Of a DNA stretch of 19,214 nucleotides, positions 9,901 through 19,214 are shown piece after piece (the stretch's first letter is position 1; the number at the start of each line of letters is the position of its first letter). The stretch is from contig SSNU01000234.1 of NCBI GenBank assembly GCA_012064415.1, forward strand, positions 589,048 to 608,261. Reading direction: 5' to 3'. The position numbers and the translations under genes were made by a program. This stretch comes from Gyrodactylus bullatarudis (Eukaryota > Platyhelminthes > Monogenea > Gyrodactylidea > Gyrodactylidae). Below the pieces are notes generated by a model. The model did no database searches and was not told the DNA's origin. It was given only the letters and a program-made list of their open reading frames with translations.

Positions 9901-12900
9901 TGGATACGATTAGTTAAAGTCACAAATGTTAAAAGTAAGTTTCGTCCGGGAACATACAACCGGGAAGTTGCCAAACTTTGATTAGAACAAAATTGCAAAA
10001 TTTTTTATCAAGAGTAGTTTATATCTCTTTAAAGTTGAAAAAAATTAAAATATGAACATGCCCCTAAGACTGGATGAATCAGTTATTAATAAAATTGTTG
10101 AAGACAATGGAAATTTATGCGAAGTCAAATGTCTTGTAATCAATTGCAAGGACTGTAGCATACTTTTTCTTATATTATTTGTAGTATTATTCATATAATA
10201 TTTGAAAAACCCACAAAAAGTTTTTTGTTTTATTATTTTCTATAAATGTGAATTGGCACTTTTTCGGATTTGGTCCCGGACGAACCTTAGTTAAAAGCTA
10301 CAAGACCAAGAAATTCTTAATTTACGCTTCTCGTTCAGTTAGGAAGTGAATTAAATTTTTTTTAATTTTCAACGTTTAGAAAATTAAATGAGTTATCAGA
10401 GAACTGTGTGATCAACTTACGATAAGGCACTCTCCAAATTTACCAGCACCCCGGTTGCAGATTTCATTCCAGGAAATGTTTAAATGCTTCAATGACGTTT
10501 TTGCTAGATGGAATATCAAAAAACTCTTTTACTACTTTTCAAGAATATCATCATTAAATTTCGATTTAGTGCAAAACTTCCATATTTTTGAAGTTTGAGT
10601 TAAAAAATTTTGTTGATTTCGAAGTGAGAAATCAGGTGATTTTAAGAAGCACCTCATCTTCTTGGGAAATTCAAACTTTGATTTCCTGATAATTTCCCCA
10701 CTTGAAAATCGATGAAAATTTGATGATTCAAGATCCCTGACAAATGAAGAATTTATCTTGTCTCCTTGTGATACTAAGTATCAACATATGATCACTAGGG
10801 CCTCAAGAAATATGACCTAAAAATTCATTTATATGCGCATAAAATATGCTCTATCGATTTTCTTTATAAAAACTGATACTAGTTGTAAGCTATTTTTGAG
10901 AGAACGATTTTCACTATCGAATTTTCTAGTAATTAATATACTACTTGTTAGTTATTTTCAAAAAATGAATTTTCTTCGAATAAAATATTTAATCAAAATA
11001 TCTATAATTTTCAAAATTTAAGATGTATTAAAAAACATTTGGTGGCATGGGAAATCTGACTATCATGAAGTTTCACGTCATTGTCTTAGTAAGAACGATC
11101 CTGATTGGTCAATTCAATAAAATACACGTAGAAAAGGGAAATGCTCTTTTAATATATGACGCCAAACAAAATATATGACACATACTTTTCAACCTTTACC
11201 CCCACAGGAGTTTTAAATATCACAGAGTGTTTAGATTAAAAAGTATTCGTCGAATTTAAAAGTTCAAAAAAATGGAATTTTGGCGCTACTTCTATAGATT
11301 TGAAGCATGTCGTAATTTCCTAAAAATATAGATTGGATAATAACTGACCTGGTTGAAAAACTGTGATTTGACTCAAAATTTCATTTGTTATCCTATTTAT
11401 TGTCAGATAACTATTATATTATTTCTGTCATTCCTTCCACTAATTCGTGCTCAAATATAACAATTGATAAAGGGAGAACTTTATTCATATGGACTTGATC
11501 AAAAATTTGTAATATACAGTGATTCAAACACTCCAAGATACAAACTTTTTTTTGGAATTTGTTTAATTTTACAATAACTGACATTCTATAATTTTCATTA
11601 TTGTCAGATATTTTGGTAGTTATACTCAGTTATATTCAAATCTAAACTTAAGAAGGGATTTTTTCATCATTTTAAAATTAATCAATTAATAACATTTATT
11701 AAATTTTCAGGATTATTTAAAATGATAAGAATAGTATTACCTAATATTGTTTTTGAAACCCTGAAAAATAGAAAATTAACCGGAAATTTTCAATAGAATC
11801 ATTATGGGAATATTTAAAATGAAAAACCTTGGTCGAGGAAAACTAACCTAGGTGACTTTCGAAACGCTAAACACAAAAATTAAACCAAGATAGAGAAAAA
11901 TTAGAAAATTAATTTTGCCAGGCTCACTCGTCCTGCGCTAGAATAGTAGAATATCACCGTTCTAATAGTATTAGACTTTCTAAAGAGATTGTAAGAAAAA
12001 AATGTTATGTTACATTTAAATCAGTAACGAATCGGGGATTTTCAGCAATCTTGAAAAAATTATACGATAATGAAGAAAATATCAGCTTCTCGTTTGAAAT
12101 CTGAGGGCCAACTTTTGATCATACTCATATTATGGAACAAAAGAATTGAACTTAAACTTTTAAATGAAAACAATAGATAATTTGGACAGAGTTTAGTAAC
12201 AGACTTACATCATCATAACTGACCAGCAGAAAGAATTAGTATCACTATTGGTGATACATTTTTCAATAATAGAAAATAATACTCTGAAAGGGAGTAAAAT
12301 AAAAAAAATTTAATTTTAAAGAATTGATAGAAATATTTCTGTTAGTTTCTAAACTGGTATGGAAGGTTAGAGAAAACGAGCATATATTTTGGTGATAAGC
12401 GTATTTCGGGTCTCTTCAGAATCTGCCCTATCTGTCTACATTTATATTGAAAGGTGTAGAAGATTTTTAGGAAATTTTCATTCAATGGGCGTATTTATAA
12501 TACACGTTTTTCGAACACACATTTCATTCAGTAGATGTATTATTTTTTAATCTTACAAATAATAATAGAAGTAACTAGAGTACACGTTGCATTTAATATA
12601 CAATACCTTTCATAGACGTCAAATCTAGCCAATGAGCCTCAAGACCGTATATAAACAAATATGATATCCTTCCATGGAAATAAGACTCATTTCAAATTTG
12701 GAAAATTAGAAAAAAAGATATATAAGGCCCAAATGTACATTTCTTAAAGCATCATCATCAATTTCAAATCACCTAGAATTCTCTTTTATGATGATTTTTT
12801 CGAAAAAGTAGTCGGAGTTATAAACCGTTTCAATCTTACTTTCAGGTAAGATTTGTAGTAGACTTGGACGAAAATTTCCAAAATTACCCTATTTTTCCGT

Positions 12901-15900
12901 TTATCTTTAAATTCTACAAAAGCAATTATGGATTATTTCACCAGACTGAACATTTATCATATTAGTGTGAAGGAGTAAGCGTAAATAATATGAAATTTGT
13001 ATTGAACGAATTTCGTAAATACACTGAATAGACCTTCTACTTATTGATGATCTATCTTCTACTTTTTGAAGATTTCGCCTAGAAGTGTCTACTTTTTGTA
13101 ATTATCCCTTGGAATTTAATTCAGACAAGATTTTATGCTGATCCCAAATCTGACCTCAAAATCAAATTACATAGTACAAGAGCAATTATCAGATTGAGGA
13201 CAGAAATGATTTCGATTCTATAAAATCATAGTTCTGCCTCAATTTGACTATGATTCATCTTTTCATGGTTAAAATCTCAGGAATTCCTCTTATGAAGACA
13301 GTTTTCTGGCTTCACATTATTCTGTTGGAGGAATGAATGTAACAATCTGAATGATCTCAAATCTATAATAAGTAATTATCAATTAATTACTCATATTAGA
13401 TCTAAAATTAATGAGTGTCAGTGTATACACTGAGGGGAGTTTCCAAATTGATTGTAACATATATATATTTTTATCTTTTCTCATTTAACACAGTTTTTAT
13501 CTAAACTAAATCTTACTTCAGAGCATGTATGCTAATCAGAATTATTTCGTTCTAGGTGCTTAGGTAATATATACCACATGGAATAACATAATATATAGTA
13601 TTTGACGTATTCTAATTTGATATTGACAATTTTCATCGGGACATAAATTTTCATTTCTTTTGAGGCTCTCAAATCATTTCTGTTTTATTTTGGAATAGCA
13701 GAACCAACAGAATATAAATCAGAAAATATGGCTATTCTAATGAAAATGTTCATAGTATAATTGTATAAATACTTATCTCAACAGTCGTTTTACCAAAAAA
13801 TAAGGATTCTGATTAGTTAGATCTGCTATTGTATTTATTATGTATTAAAGTAAAAGATTTTTGTCAAAAAAGATCTAATCTTGATCCTTAAACATCTTTA
13901 AGCACCCTGCTACTTTCAAATCAATAACAATTTTCAGCTCCGAATTCAAAAATGGGATTTTGGCGCCGAATAAAAATTCAAAAATGACCGAATATTTCAT
14001 AAAAATAATTTTTTCTTCAAATGCTACAGGTAGGATTTCAAAAAATCGACTTTATTTATGCCTGTAACTAGGTACATCAAAATTGAATAGATTTTAAGCC
14101 TTGAAAATGATCAACTTTTAATCTTGAAATTTATCCAACTCACGCAAACAAATAGCCAGGGTATTAGCTCCTTCAGAGGATATTTTATTGTGACTCAAGT
14201 CGAGGTGCAACAAGTTCTTGTTGTTCTATTATTAAGATAGAACTCATTAAATATTTCCATCTTACCTTGAGATAATCTGATAATAAATCCAACTTTACGT
14301 CCCCAATTTGATTATCTAAAGAAGTATCATGTTTAAATAAAATTATTGATTATAATCCCTACTAATAATTATTAGTAGGGGATCAATTATAAAACTAGCA
14401 GATGAAAATGACTCATTTCAACTATAGGACCATTGGAATTCAGAATGATAGGGGAACTTCTGCAAAGTGAGTCAGTCGATTCAATGACCTCTTTTTTTAT
14501 AAAGATCAAAAGAGTTATAGATCAAGAAGATTAAACCTGTTTACTAATCATGATCAGATTTAAAGTGTTCAAAGTTAGTCTGAGTGAACTCTGTTTCTGA
14601 GAATAATTAAAATTCGTGCGTGATGGCCGATATATTCTGATAGCAAATTTAATCGCCCAATATCTAATAACTATAGTCTTGGAAATTCTAAAGATTTTTC
14701 GTAAGTGATTTAATCTTTAAAACTACTCTTGATAACAATACAGAATTAATTATTCTTATCAATAAGACACAGCTTATCAATTGAAATGTGAAAAAGGAGG
14801 AAATTATGTCGACAACTTGTGTGTCTATTGAATAATGAATAGTAATAGGAGTTGAAATAATACTTACCCGCAAGGATTAATTGTTCCAGCTTATTTAGTT
14901 TTCTGAGCACCCCTGCTAATTTATTCAATCCATCTTTATTGATCAGATTACCGGATAGATTCTAGAAAAGCCATAAATCATTATGGTGGGGGGAAAGAGG
15001 AAGAAACAATACTCTCGGTTGTAGTATAAAATGGAAAAACTAACGAGACTGGTGAGGAAATTTGAGTTAAAGTCAATCATCGAGAAGAACTGGATCCCCT
15101 CCTCCTGGAGTTGGTTGTATGAGACGTCAAGTTTCTTTATCTTGGCCATGTTCTAAATGAAATTATTTATTTTTGAGCAATCTATTGACTGAGAGGATAT
15201 TTGATTAGTTCTTCTTCTATTTGCTTTTTAGATCTTTAAACCATGATGCCAGACAAGCGAAAGAATTGATTAAAGACTAACAGATAAATTTTTATAGATA
15301 TTTGTTAATTTTATATTTTGGTAGAAGAAGATTTTCGAATAATCAGAAAATTTACTGCCCTAGCCATTTGATTTGGTTCAATATATACAAATTGATTTAC
15401 TTACACTTATTACTGAGGCAACTGGTAGGAAGCCATTTGGGCCGAGATTTATGTTTCCCAGTTCTAGTTTAAGGCCACTCTCAGCTTCCACAAACGCTTT
15501 CTGGACAGCCTGGAATTTTTTCAACTTTAACTTGTCACAATACACTGAATATTGAATGTTATAGGGCAGACGTGTTATGGAGGATATCATCGGCAGGTAT
15601 TCTTGATTCCCAGGTCTCACGGTTATCTTTTGGGTCTTGCCAATATTGTCAGAGGTTTCCTGGGAAATTTTATCTGGTCCAGGATTTTCGATTACACTGT
15701 TCATTTGATCCTCGTTTTCACTGCCTTGAATTATTCAAATTAAAATTTTCTCTCAAAAAATAATTTCTACTCAAATATTTTAGGAGATGAGAGCATTGTC
15801 CAAGACAATTGCACTAGGCCATCTCAGGAAGTAAACCTCTTCCAATTGTATTGGAGTATCCTCTTACAAATTTGGATTCTATTATTTTTAAATTCTAAAG

Positions 15901-16861
15901 TTGTTGAGTTAGAAAATTAATCCAATTATTTTCAGGATGAAAATCTAGTCTTATTCTATAGTATTCAACTTCCTAATAGATTTTTATTGCTCAAGGAGTT
16001 AGACAATAGTATTTTTCAGGCGTCTAACTCAGCCTATGATAGGAAAAGAGAGATAAGAAATTAATTTCATTGGATAACTGAAAAGTTTATCAATGTTTAT
16101 AATATCAACGTTCATTTGTTATAAAAAATTATTGAGGATAGCTAGAGCCCTAAAAAATAATACTTGAAGAACATTTTTCATGATTTTAAACATTTGAAAA
16201 TAATGTTTTTCGATTTTAAAGTATCATTTTAATACTTTATCCCGGATTTACCAAAAAAACCTTACATGAACCACTTACAAGTAAACTGAAGAAATATATT
16301 GAAAATCAATTAATGTTAAAACTAATCTAAAACACCAAGATAATATCCAAATTACTATCTTCAAGGTAAGTAAATTGTTAGACAATGAAAATCATCTCTT
16401 TCCCTGAAAATATGTGGATTGAGATCATTGACTGAAATCAATCATTTTTTATAGTCGAGAATCCTAAACAATTTTATCTAATGGCCCACTTTGTAATTTA
16501 ATAGTCACTTAAAGACGTTTCTGATGGTGATTTCGAAGTCCTAGAGGTGCTATCAGTAAATTTCACCGATCAAAAATCATTTTTAAACCATCTAATTAAT
16601 GTTTATGAGTTGCAACAGATATTTTAGAAGCTGTCAATAATTAGAAATAAATTTACATTACCTAAGGTCTAATCAGATGTCTAAATTTTAGTTATCATGA
16701 GACTTACCAGTTTCCTGATCATCTTCATTAATCTTGTCAAGATCTCCTGCAAAAAGGAATTTAAGAAATTCAAATAAAATCAATACGGATCAGGCTAAAA
16801 TCTCACTCTCTCTTTCGTCTTCTCGATTGATCGGGGAATGTTTCCCCGGTGAATTTGGCAT
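6936..16861 (-). CDS. Leucine-rich-repeat protein with C-terminal EF-hand-like pair (LRRC74-like), 14 exons
   Basis: Exons in order of translation: 16807-16861, 16708-16746, 15405-15724, 15045-15152, 14868-14961, 14266-14315, 14144-14225, 10421-10503, 8832-9023, 8143-8238, 7857-8105, 7739-7824, 7157-7293 and 6936-7105. All have GT-AG boundaries, phases agree at every junction, and the total is 1761 nt (586 residues). Residues 1 to about 115 are a charged N-terminus. About nine ribonuclease-inhibitor-type repeats of 27-30 residues follow to about residue 375, for example IKKLDVSYNQLQEEG, LLHLDLSHNKISSEG, LKHLNISWNEICNRG and LLELNLVANRIDCTG. Residues about 420-490 form a two-helix-loop-helix region (RVVDFFRILDKDG; EYVDPKNEDKITYQ) whose loops lack the Gly and Glu needed for calcium. 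The tail is Ser/Lys-rich. Repeats followed by a degenerate EF-hand pair match LRRC74A/B, whose molecular role is poorly known and which is probably a protein-binding scaffold. Family confidence about 0.7; gene model about 0.9. Confidence 0.88.
7294..7738 (-). other. Intron 12 of the leucine-rich-repeat gene (445 nt)
   Basis: It is bounded by CA|GTAAGT and TTTAACAG|G, and the split codon restores CAG (Gln). The sequence is AT-rich with nothing recognisable in it. Confidence 0.75.
7825..7856 (-). other. Intron 11, only 32 nt
   Basis: The minus strand reads AAG|GTATGT at the donor and TTCCTTCAG|CGA at the acceptor. Retaining it shifts the frame and gives a stop within 18 codons. Removing it joins the two halves of the EF-hand-like region in frame. 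The donor and pyrimidine tract look normal despite the size. Confidence 0.8.
8106..8142 (-). other. Intron 10, only 37 nt
   Basis: GTGAGT donor and a T-rich tract ending CATCTCTAG. Removing it joins the end of the last leucine-rich repeat to the linker before the EF-hand-like region in phase 0. The length is not a multiple of three, so it cannot be coding. Confidence 0.8.
8239..8831 (-). other. Intron 9 of the leucine-rich-repeat gene (593 nt)
   Basis: It starts GTATGC and ends ACTTTTAG, joining two consecutive leucine-rich repeats in phase 0. It is AT-rich, with an ATA/ATT microsatellite near 8660-8680 and a TATATATA run near 8780. No other feature was seen. Confidence 0.75.
9024..10420 (-). 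other. Intron 8 of the leucine-rich-repeat gene (1397 nt), containing a MITE
   Basis: The GTAAGT donor is at 10420 and the GGTTGTAG acceptor at 9024. Open frames on both strands at 9024-9318 have no recognisable motif and overlap each other, so I regard them as chance. The only structured object is the inverted-repeat element at 9936-10289. Confidence 0.75.
9928..10297. mobile_element. Non-autonomous DNA transposon (MITE) with 8-bp target duplication
   Basis: GTTAAAAG occurs at 9928-9935 and again at 10290-10297, directly flanking a 354-bp element. The ends are inverted repeats: left TAAGTTTCGTCCGGGAACA, and right, reverse-complemented, TAAGGTTCGTCCGGGACCA, with two mismatches in 19. Weaker similarity extends inward (GGGAAGTTGCCAA versus GAAAAAGTGCCAA). 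The interior has no transposase. An 8-bp duplication is typical of hAT and P superfamilies; the terminal bases do not settle which. It sits inside intron 8 of the leucine-rich-repeat gene, about 130 bp from the preceding exon. Confidence 0.85.
10504..14143 (-). other. Intron 7 of the leucine-rich-repeat gene (3640 nt)
   Basis: This long intron lies between two consecutive leucine-rich repeats and splits a codon in phase 1. I found no convincing exon, RNA gene or paired inverted repeat in it. A phrase TCAAAAA.TGG.ATTTTGGCGC occurs twice (near 11266 and 13948) and may be a faint dispersed repeat. A short TCTACTT..TTGA phrase recurs three times at about 13035, 13057 and 13087. Confidence 0.65.
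14226..14265 (-). other. Intron 6, only 40 nt
   Basis: Donor AAG|GTAAGA and acceptor TTAATAATAG|AAC. Its removal joins two leucine-rich-repeat segments in phase 0. Its length is not a multiple of three. Confidence 0.8.
14316..14867 (-). other. Intron 5 of the leucine-rich-repeat gene (552 nt)
   Basis: GTAAGT donor and TTCTTTAG acceptor; the split codon becomes GAT (Asp) in the LILADNQIG repeat. It contains the perfect palindrome at 14357-14380. Overlapping open frames on the minus strand that start in exon 5 and run into this intron are artefacts of reading through the donor. Confidence 0.7.
14357..14380. repeat. Perfect 24-bp palindrome
   Basis: CCCTACTAATAA is followed immediately by its exact reverse complement TTATTAGTAGGG, with no spacer. 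It lies in intron 5, about 40 nt from the acceptor. A zero-loop palindrome could extrude as a cruciform or be the relic of two inverted-repeat ends. Confidence 0.9.
15725..16707 (-). other. Intron 2 of the leucine-rich-repeat gene (983 nt)
   Basis: GTAAGT donor and AATTCAAG acceptor, restoring a Gly codon. A patch at about 15783-15845 is less AT-rich than its surroundings, but its reading frames carry stops and no splice pair would keep the phase, so I do not call an exon. The rest is featureless AT-rich sequence. Confidence 0.65.
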
Positions 16862-16952
16862 GATTTTCCTCTTGGTTGGTTGTTGAAAATCTTTGAGACT
16901 TTTGTTACTACTCTTAATAGAGGCTGAACTATTCTCGTAGATCACTTGATAT

Positions 16953-16966
16953 TCTATATATTTTAT
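16953..16966 (-). promoter_or_regulatory. Possible TATA box for the leucine-rich-repeat gene
   Basis: The minus strand reads AAAATATATAGAAT about 95-105 bp upstream of the ATG at 16861. The distance is reasonable for a core promoter with a short leader, but similar strings are frequent in this composition. Confidence 0.25.
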
Positions 16967-16969
16967 TAG

Positions 16970-18990
16970 AAGGAAATCAAAATTGCTTCATAAGACTTGA
17001 GTATTGCTTGTTATTGCAGTATGTGGGTTTTTCTCTTTGGTATTTAGCCAGAAAATATTAGATGTATATAGATTTATTTATTTATTGGTAATTATAATCT
17101 TTGTATAGCCAATGGAAATCTTTCATTGTTCTGATGTATTGTAAGGGTTATAGGGAAGTGTAGAGTAAAACATACGTCTGTTTTGATAAACTTTGGAGTA
17201 TTATTATTATTTCCTAGCATTTATCACCAACCCTGATGCATACAGATATACAAAAGTGAATACAAATTACACAAATTCTTTCATGAATAATTGAAAATAA
17301 TTTTTTTCAATCAAAATTATCCCAATATATATTGATGTAAAGCTAGTTAATATGAAAATGGGAATTTATGATTTTTACATAATTCTCAAATTTTTCCATC
17401 AGGAAATCAACAAAAATTTTCAACTCAAAGTTTAAAAAAATCACGCCAGCTTGAAATTTAAAATGTCTCGAAGAGTTAGGAAAGTCCACGAATTCTTGAA
17501 ATGAAAGAAAAATTTAAAATTTGGCCGAAATTAGCCCCTCTTTTGAATCTCGAAAAATGGGCCACTTTTCCAAAGATTGAGCTTACATATCTTATCGATC
17601 AAAGATTTAACCCTTTCAGGTTCATGGCCCAAAATATTAGACCTAAAATTGTTTAGATATAAAGATCCTAAAACTAAAAGATATACACCATTTATTAGCT
17701 TGTCTATCTATCCCAATCCCGAATAAAGAAGGGCCAAAACGTATTTCATTATTAGAATTGACTTTTATATTATTAAAAATTGCTTGTGTGGTCGCTTGAA
17801 AGTAGATAGGAATTATTTATTTACAAGTGTAAGGTTTTCAGATGATTCAAGGTTTGATTATTCCTCTATAATTCATTTTAATTTCTGAATATGTATTTCT
17901 GAAGTCATTAAATAGACTCGGACCTGAAAGGGGTAAAGCAATTAAATACAGATTAATAAATTTGGATCATTATCGGCCAAATTTGAATCAAAAACTTTCA
18001 CAGAAATTCGTGATTTTTGTGAACCATTTTGGGAATCTTTGATTATCTTAAAATGGAAAATAATCCAAAGACTTTAAGTTGCAAAATTTACAGTTCAAAC
18101 GTTGAAAAAGTAAAAAGCTTGAGTATTTTTGCCCGATACGGTATTTTTAGGAATTTCTCATTAAAAAAATTTATCTACTCACTTCATCGTTGTATTCAAA
18201 ATCCTAATTTTCTCCCGAAGAATATCGAGTTTCTCATTTTCATGTCAACTAGCTTTAAGTAGGTCTAGCTTTAGGGTAGTCTCTTTTCACATTAAAATTT
18301 AAAAAGTTCATTCATGCAATGCAACTCACTAATGACACAAGTTATCCTTTTACTCATCAGGACTGAATTAATATTCCAAAATAATGAGTACTAAAGGCTA
18401 TAAACTCTATTTATACACACCATAGACTGAAAAAGGAGTAGCAAAGAGTGATGATGAACTCTTGTGATAGTCAATCAATTTGTAGATGGAAATAAAAAGC
18501 CAAAGTTTTAAATTAAAATACTAATTTGGGAGGAAGAGACCAAAACGTTTCGTCACTAAACAAATAGATGGTACAATTGGATTTCACATTTAGTTTTGTA
18601 GATTCAATATTAAAATAAAATTCATTTAGGATTAGATGAGAAGGCAATACTATCCTACTATCCTATGTGAAGAATCAATTTTTTCGATAGTTTATTTCCT
18701 CTAAAGTTTAATTCAAGGATAAAATCAGGTTCTATAGTCATCCATAATTCCAATGTATTATAATGAATAATTATAATTACACAGTAGGACACTATGTGCA
18801 ACAGAATCTTGATCCAAACATTTACTGGATCGAAATTTTGTGCTGATTTCAGATCTGTAATTATATTTCCAAATTTGTGTTTTGTTTTGGAGATAATTTG
18901 AAAAAAACTGAATTTGAGAATTTAAAAATAAAATATAATTTCAAACAATTAAATTTTTCACTATCCTACAATCCTGAATAATGCTAGAGT
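16970..18990. other. Upstream intergenic region without recognised genes
   Basis: Apart from the inverted-repeat pair at 17609-17936, nothing convincing is present. A plus-strand open frame of 77 codons at 18029-18262 starts at TTG, is low-complexity and AT-driven, and has no motif. No tRNA-like or other RNA gene signature was seen. Confidence 0.5.
17609..17936. mobile_element. Possible MITE with TTTAACCCTTTCAGGTTC-type ends
   Basis: The left end reads GATTTAACCCTTTCAGGTTC (17604-17623). The right end, reverse-complemented, reads GCTTTACCCCTTTCAGGTCC (right edge near 17939). They match at 17 of 20 positions. A TA dinucleotide flanks both ends if the element starts at ACCC/CCCC, consistent with a TA target-site duplication as in Tc1/mariner-type elements. 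The roughly 328-bp interior has no transposase. The duplication is too short to prove insertion, so this is weaker than the 9936 element. Confidence 0.45.
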
Positions 18991-19214
18991 ATGTCGATAG
19001 GAAGAAGCCTCCCTATTAGCCAACTATCAGCCTTATCTAGAACTGTCGAAGGGATGCTAGTCTCTAATGACTCTTTAGCAATGAGACATTTGCTCAAAAG
19101 ATTTAGTCTGAAAATATTTAGAGTAGTTTTAAGTAAAAGGGTCTTGAGAATATTCCATGCTGTTGAGACCTACAAAGTCACCCTCTTTTTAGGGCTTGTC
19201 CTATTTTCAAACTA
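18991..19214 (+). CDS. Open frame running off the right edge, unknown
   Basis: An ATG at 18991 directly after an in-frame TAG opens a frame of 74 codons with no stop before the window ends. It reads MSIGRSLPISQLSALSRTVE and continues with basic and hydrophobic residues (LLKRFSLKIFRVVLSKRVL). The stretch is less AT-rich than its neighbours and uses varied codons, which is why I list it. No domain is recognised, there is no supporting splice signal, and it could be part of a transposon or chance. Confidence 0.3.
   Translation, partial: MSIGRSLPISQLSALSRTVEGMLVSNDSLAMRHLLKRFSLKIFRVVLSKRVLRIFHAVETYKVTLFLGLVLFSN

Noticed and set aside
13035..13103. Three near-copies of TCTACTTWTTGA
   Set aside because: Short, imperfect and unevenly spaced; more likely AT-rich coincidence than a regulatory or CRISPR-like array.
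15783..15845. Less AT-rich patch in intron 2 considered as a missed exon
   Set aside because: Frames contain stops and the phases of exons 2 and 3 already join correctly without it.
18029..18262. 77-codon plus-strand frame
   Set aside because: It begins with TTG, is AT-rich low-complexity sequence and shows no recognisable domain.

Overview
This is AT-rich eukaryotic DNA, very probably from an invertebrate animal. The genes are split by GT-AG introns, some only 32 to 60 nt long and others of several kilobases. The proteins are animal types, and the intergenic and intronic DNA holds retroelement scraps and miniature inverted-repeat transposons. I cannot name the species or phylum from sequence alone.

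Three gene models lie head to tail on the minus strand. (1) 16861 down to 6936 is a 14-exon gene that I reassembled by hand. Every splice phase fits, and the exons sum to 1761 nt (586 residues plus stop). It encodes ribonuclease-inhibitor-type leucine-rich repeats followed by a degenerate EF-hand pair, the LRRC74-type architecture. (2) 6646 down to 4798 is a two-exon gene for a secreted protein of about 598 residues. It has a signal peptide, an EF-hand-like N-terminal part, a strongly cationic amphipathic stretch after a Lys-Arg site, a long acidic stretch, and a Cys-containing C-terminal part. I know no family for it. (3) 4070 down to 1333 is the 5' part of a gene whose three visible exons read as the PH-like and EF-hand-like N-terminal region of a phosphoinositide phospholipase C. 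The later exons are not found and may lie left of the window.

Mobile DNA and repeats from left to right: a 16-187 tandem array with alternating 22/30-nt spacing; a truncated non-LTR reverse transcriptase (187-738, minus) ending at that array; a 79-bp direct repeat at 2837 and 4691; a GIY-YIG endonuclease scrap of Penelope-like type (4210-4593, plus); a miniature inverted-repeat element with an 8-bp target duplication inside an intron (9936-10289); a perfect 24-bp palindrome (14357-14380); and a second possible inverted-repeat element (17609-17936). The right edge carries an open frame from 18991 that runs off the window.

Nothing shows the three genes acting in one pathway. All three contain EF-hand-like segments, but of unrelated kinds, so I treat this as coincidence. 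The most unusual items are the secreted charge-segregated precursor, the 32-40 nt introns beside a 3.6-kb intron in one gene, and the intronic MITE.
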